From Cryptomeria japonica (taxonomy: Eukaryota > Streptophyta > Pinopsida > Cupressales > Cupressaceae), in the NCBI RefSeq assembly GCF_030272615.1, contig NC_081414.1:237324233-237388232 (forward strand): 64,000 nt of DNA, written 5' to 3'. The notes under the pieces are model-generated. The model was not told the DNA's origin. It worked only from the letters and a program-made list of their open reading frames with translations, and ran no database searches. Both the position numbers and the translations under genes were made by a program. Positions 60,746 to 64,000 of the stretch are shown in pieces; the first letter of the stretch is position 1; each line of letters starts with the position of its first letter.

Positions 60746-61558
60746 TTGAGGGGGTCTATTGTAATTTTTATCTTTGAGAAAACACGCAAAAACTCTGCCA
60801 AATTTGTAGCAAAGAAGTCTTTGAGCTTTTATGTGTAAATTAAAGAATTGAAAGTAATAGAAGAAAATTGCTCAAGCTTTGAGTCTTTGTGCTACATTCT
60901 TGAGTTGATGTTCCATATTTCCTTCCTTGCAAGTGTTTCTTTGAGAGCTTAATCCAATTTGATTTGTAGTCTTTGAGTTGCAAGTATTGAAGATTAATTT
61001 AGTTAAAGTAGAAGTTCTATTGGAAAAAGTTGTAAGACTTTGTTCTTACACTCGTTCTTAACAGATTTTAGAAGCAGATTTTGTGAGAAATAGCTGTGAG
61101 TCTTTGAGCTTACACTACTTCCCATTGTTTTAAGTAGAAAAAAATAAGATATTCCAATCTTTGAGTTGTTATAACTCGTCGTTTATAGCATTAGTATAGA
61201 AAAGGGTAGATAGGACTTCACATAATCGAGTCTTTGACCTTGATATTGCTATCCCGTCTTGAAGGAAGTGACGGAAGTCTTTGCACTTTCAGGAAACTTC
61301 ATTTCCTTTCTCTCATTTCATTCTGAAAGTGGTTACTGTTGTTTATATCAAATCGCTATCTTTTTTTGTGAAGAGAAAAGGATATTGTCTTTCTTGAAAG
61401 AAGAAGAAAGATTGTTGTCCCATCCTATTTTATTTTATAAGTTGTAGTTAGATAGGGGGAGCCTTCCCTTAATTAGGAGAGTTTTACTCACACGTTGTGG
61501 TTGAAACCACAATTTTGTATATTTCCCCAAGTATACGAAATTTTTAACCAACAGTACA

Positions 61559-63376
61559 CTTGGCAGAATTTGAAACCCCTCGAATTATCTCATCAAAGTG
61601 AACATGACTCAATATGGTGTTGAGGATGTTGGTACAACATATTTTGGTAGTGTTGCCTAATTTTACCTCCAGCTCAATTAGGTAGAGCTGGGACAGCATT
61701 TGCACTAAAAGATTAACTGTATGTATTTGATGATGCTAAGTGCTCATACAAGTAACATATGCTATCAACTGAAGCAATATATTCAATGCAAGTGTTCTTT
61801 CAAGAAACAAGAGTTTATAACTGTGCATAAAAAAATGTTTTTTTTATTTATGAATATCAAAAGTGCAGTGTCCCACAAAAGCCATGGGAGTAACTCATTT
61901 AATACATTATGAAAAGAAACTATACATTTATAGAAGAAAGCATATAAAAAGAGTAGGGATCCATCATTGCCTGAATGACAAACCCTCGAGGCCGAGTTGT
62001 TGCTTCTCTTCACGCTCATTCTACTCTGCTACTCCAAAAGTGTCTGCAAGGGATGAAAAAAGTGGTGTTAGAGTTGAGGATGCCTAATCAGTTCATATGG
62101 AACATCAACAAATGCATAATTGCTTTCATAAGGCATCAAATCAATTATGAAGTTACCACATGTATCAAGGGAAAGGAGAGAAATCATCAACAATATCCAT
62201 GAAATCAGAACTTCATTGCTTTATCTAACATGTTTGTTCATTGTGCAGGTACAGGTATGATGTTCCTTACTGAACTACTTTTCATGTTCGCTCTAATATA
62301 TCAAATATCACAACATGTGGAGTAAAATGGGCTCCCACAAGGGATGAGTCCAACATGTGATCAGTTATGCGACTGTTATTGGCAGAGATTTAGTGTGTTA
62401 TCCTACATGACATGGTGATTCAATCAAGCATGAATTCATCATTCATAACAATGAAGTAGTGAGTTCACTCATATAAATAACAAATTGATGCTCAATGGAG
62501 CCATAGTGCCAAGAATGATCAAACAATAATTCTTATATTATAGTCATGAAAATGATGTAAAGAGCAGTCTTCAATCACTATGAGGAACAAAGACAATCAA
62601 GAAAGTGCAGTTTCAAGATATCAGATCAAGTGCATATGATGTCACAAAACATTCATATGACAGTTATAACAGTTGGCTGGAAAAGATCAGAAAAATACGA
62701 TCTTGAAGCCTAATAATGAGCCTCATGAGCAACTAAGATAATGAGGAAAAGAAGTAGTGATTATTTCAACAGTGAAAAGGGAGCTACTCTATTAAGGTAT
62801 CTTGCCTTAATCAATATAAAAGAAGCCAAGTAGTGAGACAAAAGGAGGAGTAAGTTTCAGGGATATAACATACAGTCTTTTGTTGCAGCATGTATAAACT
62901 CAAAATGACAAAGGACAACTTTCAAGATCCAAGTGTAAAGACAATCATAGCTTCAGAGAATTGTTGTGGTCATTAGAGATAGCAAGCATAGTCCATATAA
63001 GATGACAGTCACAGCTATGAGAATAATTTTTAGTGATAGGATCACGAAATAAAGATAACAGCCATCAAGATCAGAATTTCAACAAGACCCTCATCAAAGC
63101 ATGAGTCACATGAATAGTATCAAGCAACCTAATGAAAGATCATAGGCTTCATGAAATATAATGAATAGTCTATCAAAGAAGCAGCCAGCAAGGAAAAGTG
63201 CAGAGATAAGCATTCAAGGACAGAGATATCAAATGAGCATCCATTAGCAAAGCAGAGATCACAATTTTTCAAACAGCCACAACACAAGAGATAACATAGT
63301 CCTCATGGCTCAATGTCATAGGTACTAAGGGCAGTCCCAAGAGCAATACAATGTGTTCAAAAGTTTCCAAGGGTTT
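61559..63376. other. Synthetase intron or intergenic sequence after element E
   Basis: About 1.8 kb of AT-rich sequence. No exon with a KMSKS motif, no repeat family and no element end was recognised. Several 60-80 codon ORFs (61721-62202) overlap in different frames without motif support. Confidence 0.45.
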
Positions 63377-64000
63377 TGTTGTGCTCTGCACTGCACACCC
63401 CGTCCTTTTGACAGGGACCCCCGTGGTTGCAATCTGCCTAAGTGGTAGAGAGGAGTTCCAGCCATTGGATTTCAAAGCTAAAGGTAAATCCCGAAAAATT
63501 TGAAGGCAACAAAAGGAGTGAAGTCACTCGAATCCACAATACCCTCCAATCGTCGAGCTAAGTAAACCCAAATTGGAAAAACTCGATAGTTTTTTAAGGT
63601 TTGTGAGGTGCCAAAGTATGGAGGGAGTCTAAACCTCTTAGAATTCCTCATAGGCCCGAAATTCCTAAACGTGAAGTTCAAAGCCCGCAAATCGGCTCAA
63701 CAAGGTGAAATGTGAGAAGAGTCGTGCGAAAAAGGCTGCAAAGAGCCGAAAAACGTTAAACTCACAAAATATCCTTTCAAGCTGAAAAAGGAGGCAAAGT
63801 CCAAATCGCATCAAATTTTGCACAAGGGCCCTCTAGCTCGATAATGGCATAACTCGCGAAAAGGCTTTCTAAGCCGAAAACCCCTAAACTCGCGAAATCG
63901 ACATTTAGGCCGAAAATTCCAAACTCGCAAGGTAAACCAATCTCCCAAAGTTGGCTAGTAGGGTTTAGATCGCGCCAGAATGGCTCTTTGAGCCGAAAAT
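63377..64000 (+). mobile_element. 5' end of a further A-type element (runs off the edge)
   Basis: It begins TGTTGTGCTCTGCACTGCAC, like element A (TGTTGTGCGTTGCACACGC), followed by GACAGGGACCC (GACAGGGTCCC in A). From about 63650 it has the GCCGAAA / CTCGCGAAA boxes of element A's leader. The left flank is GGTTT (63372-63376). The ORF, if present, is beyond the window. Confidence 0.7.

Larger units (their letters stand above)
56928..61553 (+). mobile_element. Element E: 4.6-kb ORF-bearing unit, target duplication GTACA
   Basis: It begins TGTTGTCCGC and ends TTAACCAACA, with GTACA at 56923-56927 and 61554-61558. Order: leader with an ATGTAATAGGG / CCCTTATTACAT hairpin (57397-57427), splice donor (58207/58208), intron, broken ORF (58965-60447), TATA (60736) and 816 bp to the end. 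There is no primer binding site, pol or LTR pair. Two other E-type copies are in the window (19604-20921 and 20922-35813). Layout matches A and D, so I infer the same kind of unit. It lies in the intron of the synthetase gene, same strand. Confidence 0.8.

Noticed and set aside
56928-61553. Element E as a complete LTR retrotransposon with its own two LTRs
   Set aside because: The first and last kilobase do not resemble each other, and no PBS or polypurine tract is present.
61721-62202. Overlapping ORFs as a further synthetase exon
   Set aside because: None encodes a KMSKS context or other MetRS block, and no matching splice sites were found.

Overview
The window looks like intergenic and intronic DNA from a seed plant with a very large, retrotransposon-packed genome. 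A gymnosperm (conifer-like) is my inference. It rests on multi-level nesting of LTR elements, very low gene density, a host gene with kilobase-scale introns full of transposons, and AT-rich filler. Only one host gene is recognisable: two exons of a bacterial-type (organellar) methionyl-tRNA synthetase at 55803-56448, on the plus strand.

Left part (1-20921): mostly the right-hand halves of elements nested inside each other. A minus-strand Ty3/gypsy chromovirus (1-4193) sits in the pol gene of a plus-strand chromovirus. That element's 3' LTR (4429-13245) is split by 'element A' (5371-12087). The plus-strand chromovirus sits in a minus-strand LTR (13246-16208, itself hit by a solo LTR at 14007-15819). 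That LTR sits in another plus-strand LTR (16209-17460), which borders a Copia-like solo LTR (17463-19598) and lies in the intron of a further element (19604-20921).

Middle (20922-35813): one long minus-strand element related to A. It is cut by three solo LTRs, an LTR-like AT-rich block and a decayed hAT DNA transposon. Right (36371-51700): a fragment of an A-type element holds 'element D' (36920-51654), whose open reading frame of 1,050 codons is nearly intact. D is interrupted by a structurally complete chromovirus (38143-45552, target duplication GCGAT). Further right are a solo LTR with an unusual alternating palindrome array (52371-53894), the synthetase exons, 'element E' (56928-61553) inside the synthetase intron, and the 5' end of another A-type element at the right edge (63377 on).

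The most interesting feature is the A/D/E group. Three units of 4.6-7.3 kb each begin TGTTGT, end in CAACA, and are flanked by 5-bp target duplications. None has a PBS, pol, or a visible LTR pair. Each carries a lineage-specific palindrome array, a leader intron, and one large ORF of a protein family I do not recognise. A and D also share a promoter-like box before the leader. Each has a second TATA box about 815-855 bp before its right end, as expected for the U3/R/U5 layout of an LTR. My working hypothesis is giant solo LTRs that carry an intron-bearing gene in U3. Six frame-continuous or homologous copies or fragments are visible in 64 kb. I found no CRISPR, rRNA, tRNA or organellar DNA.
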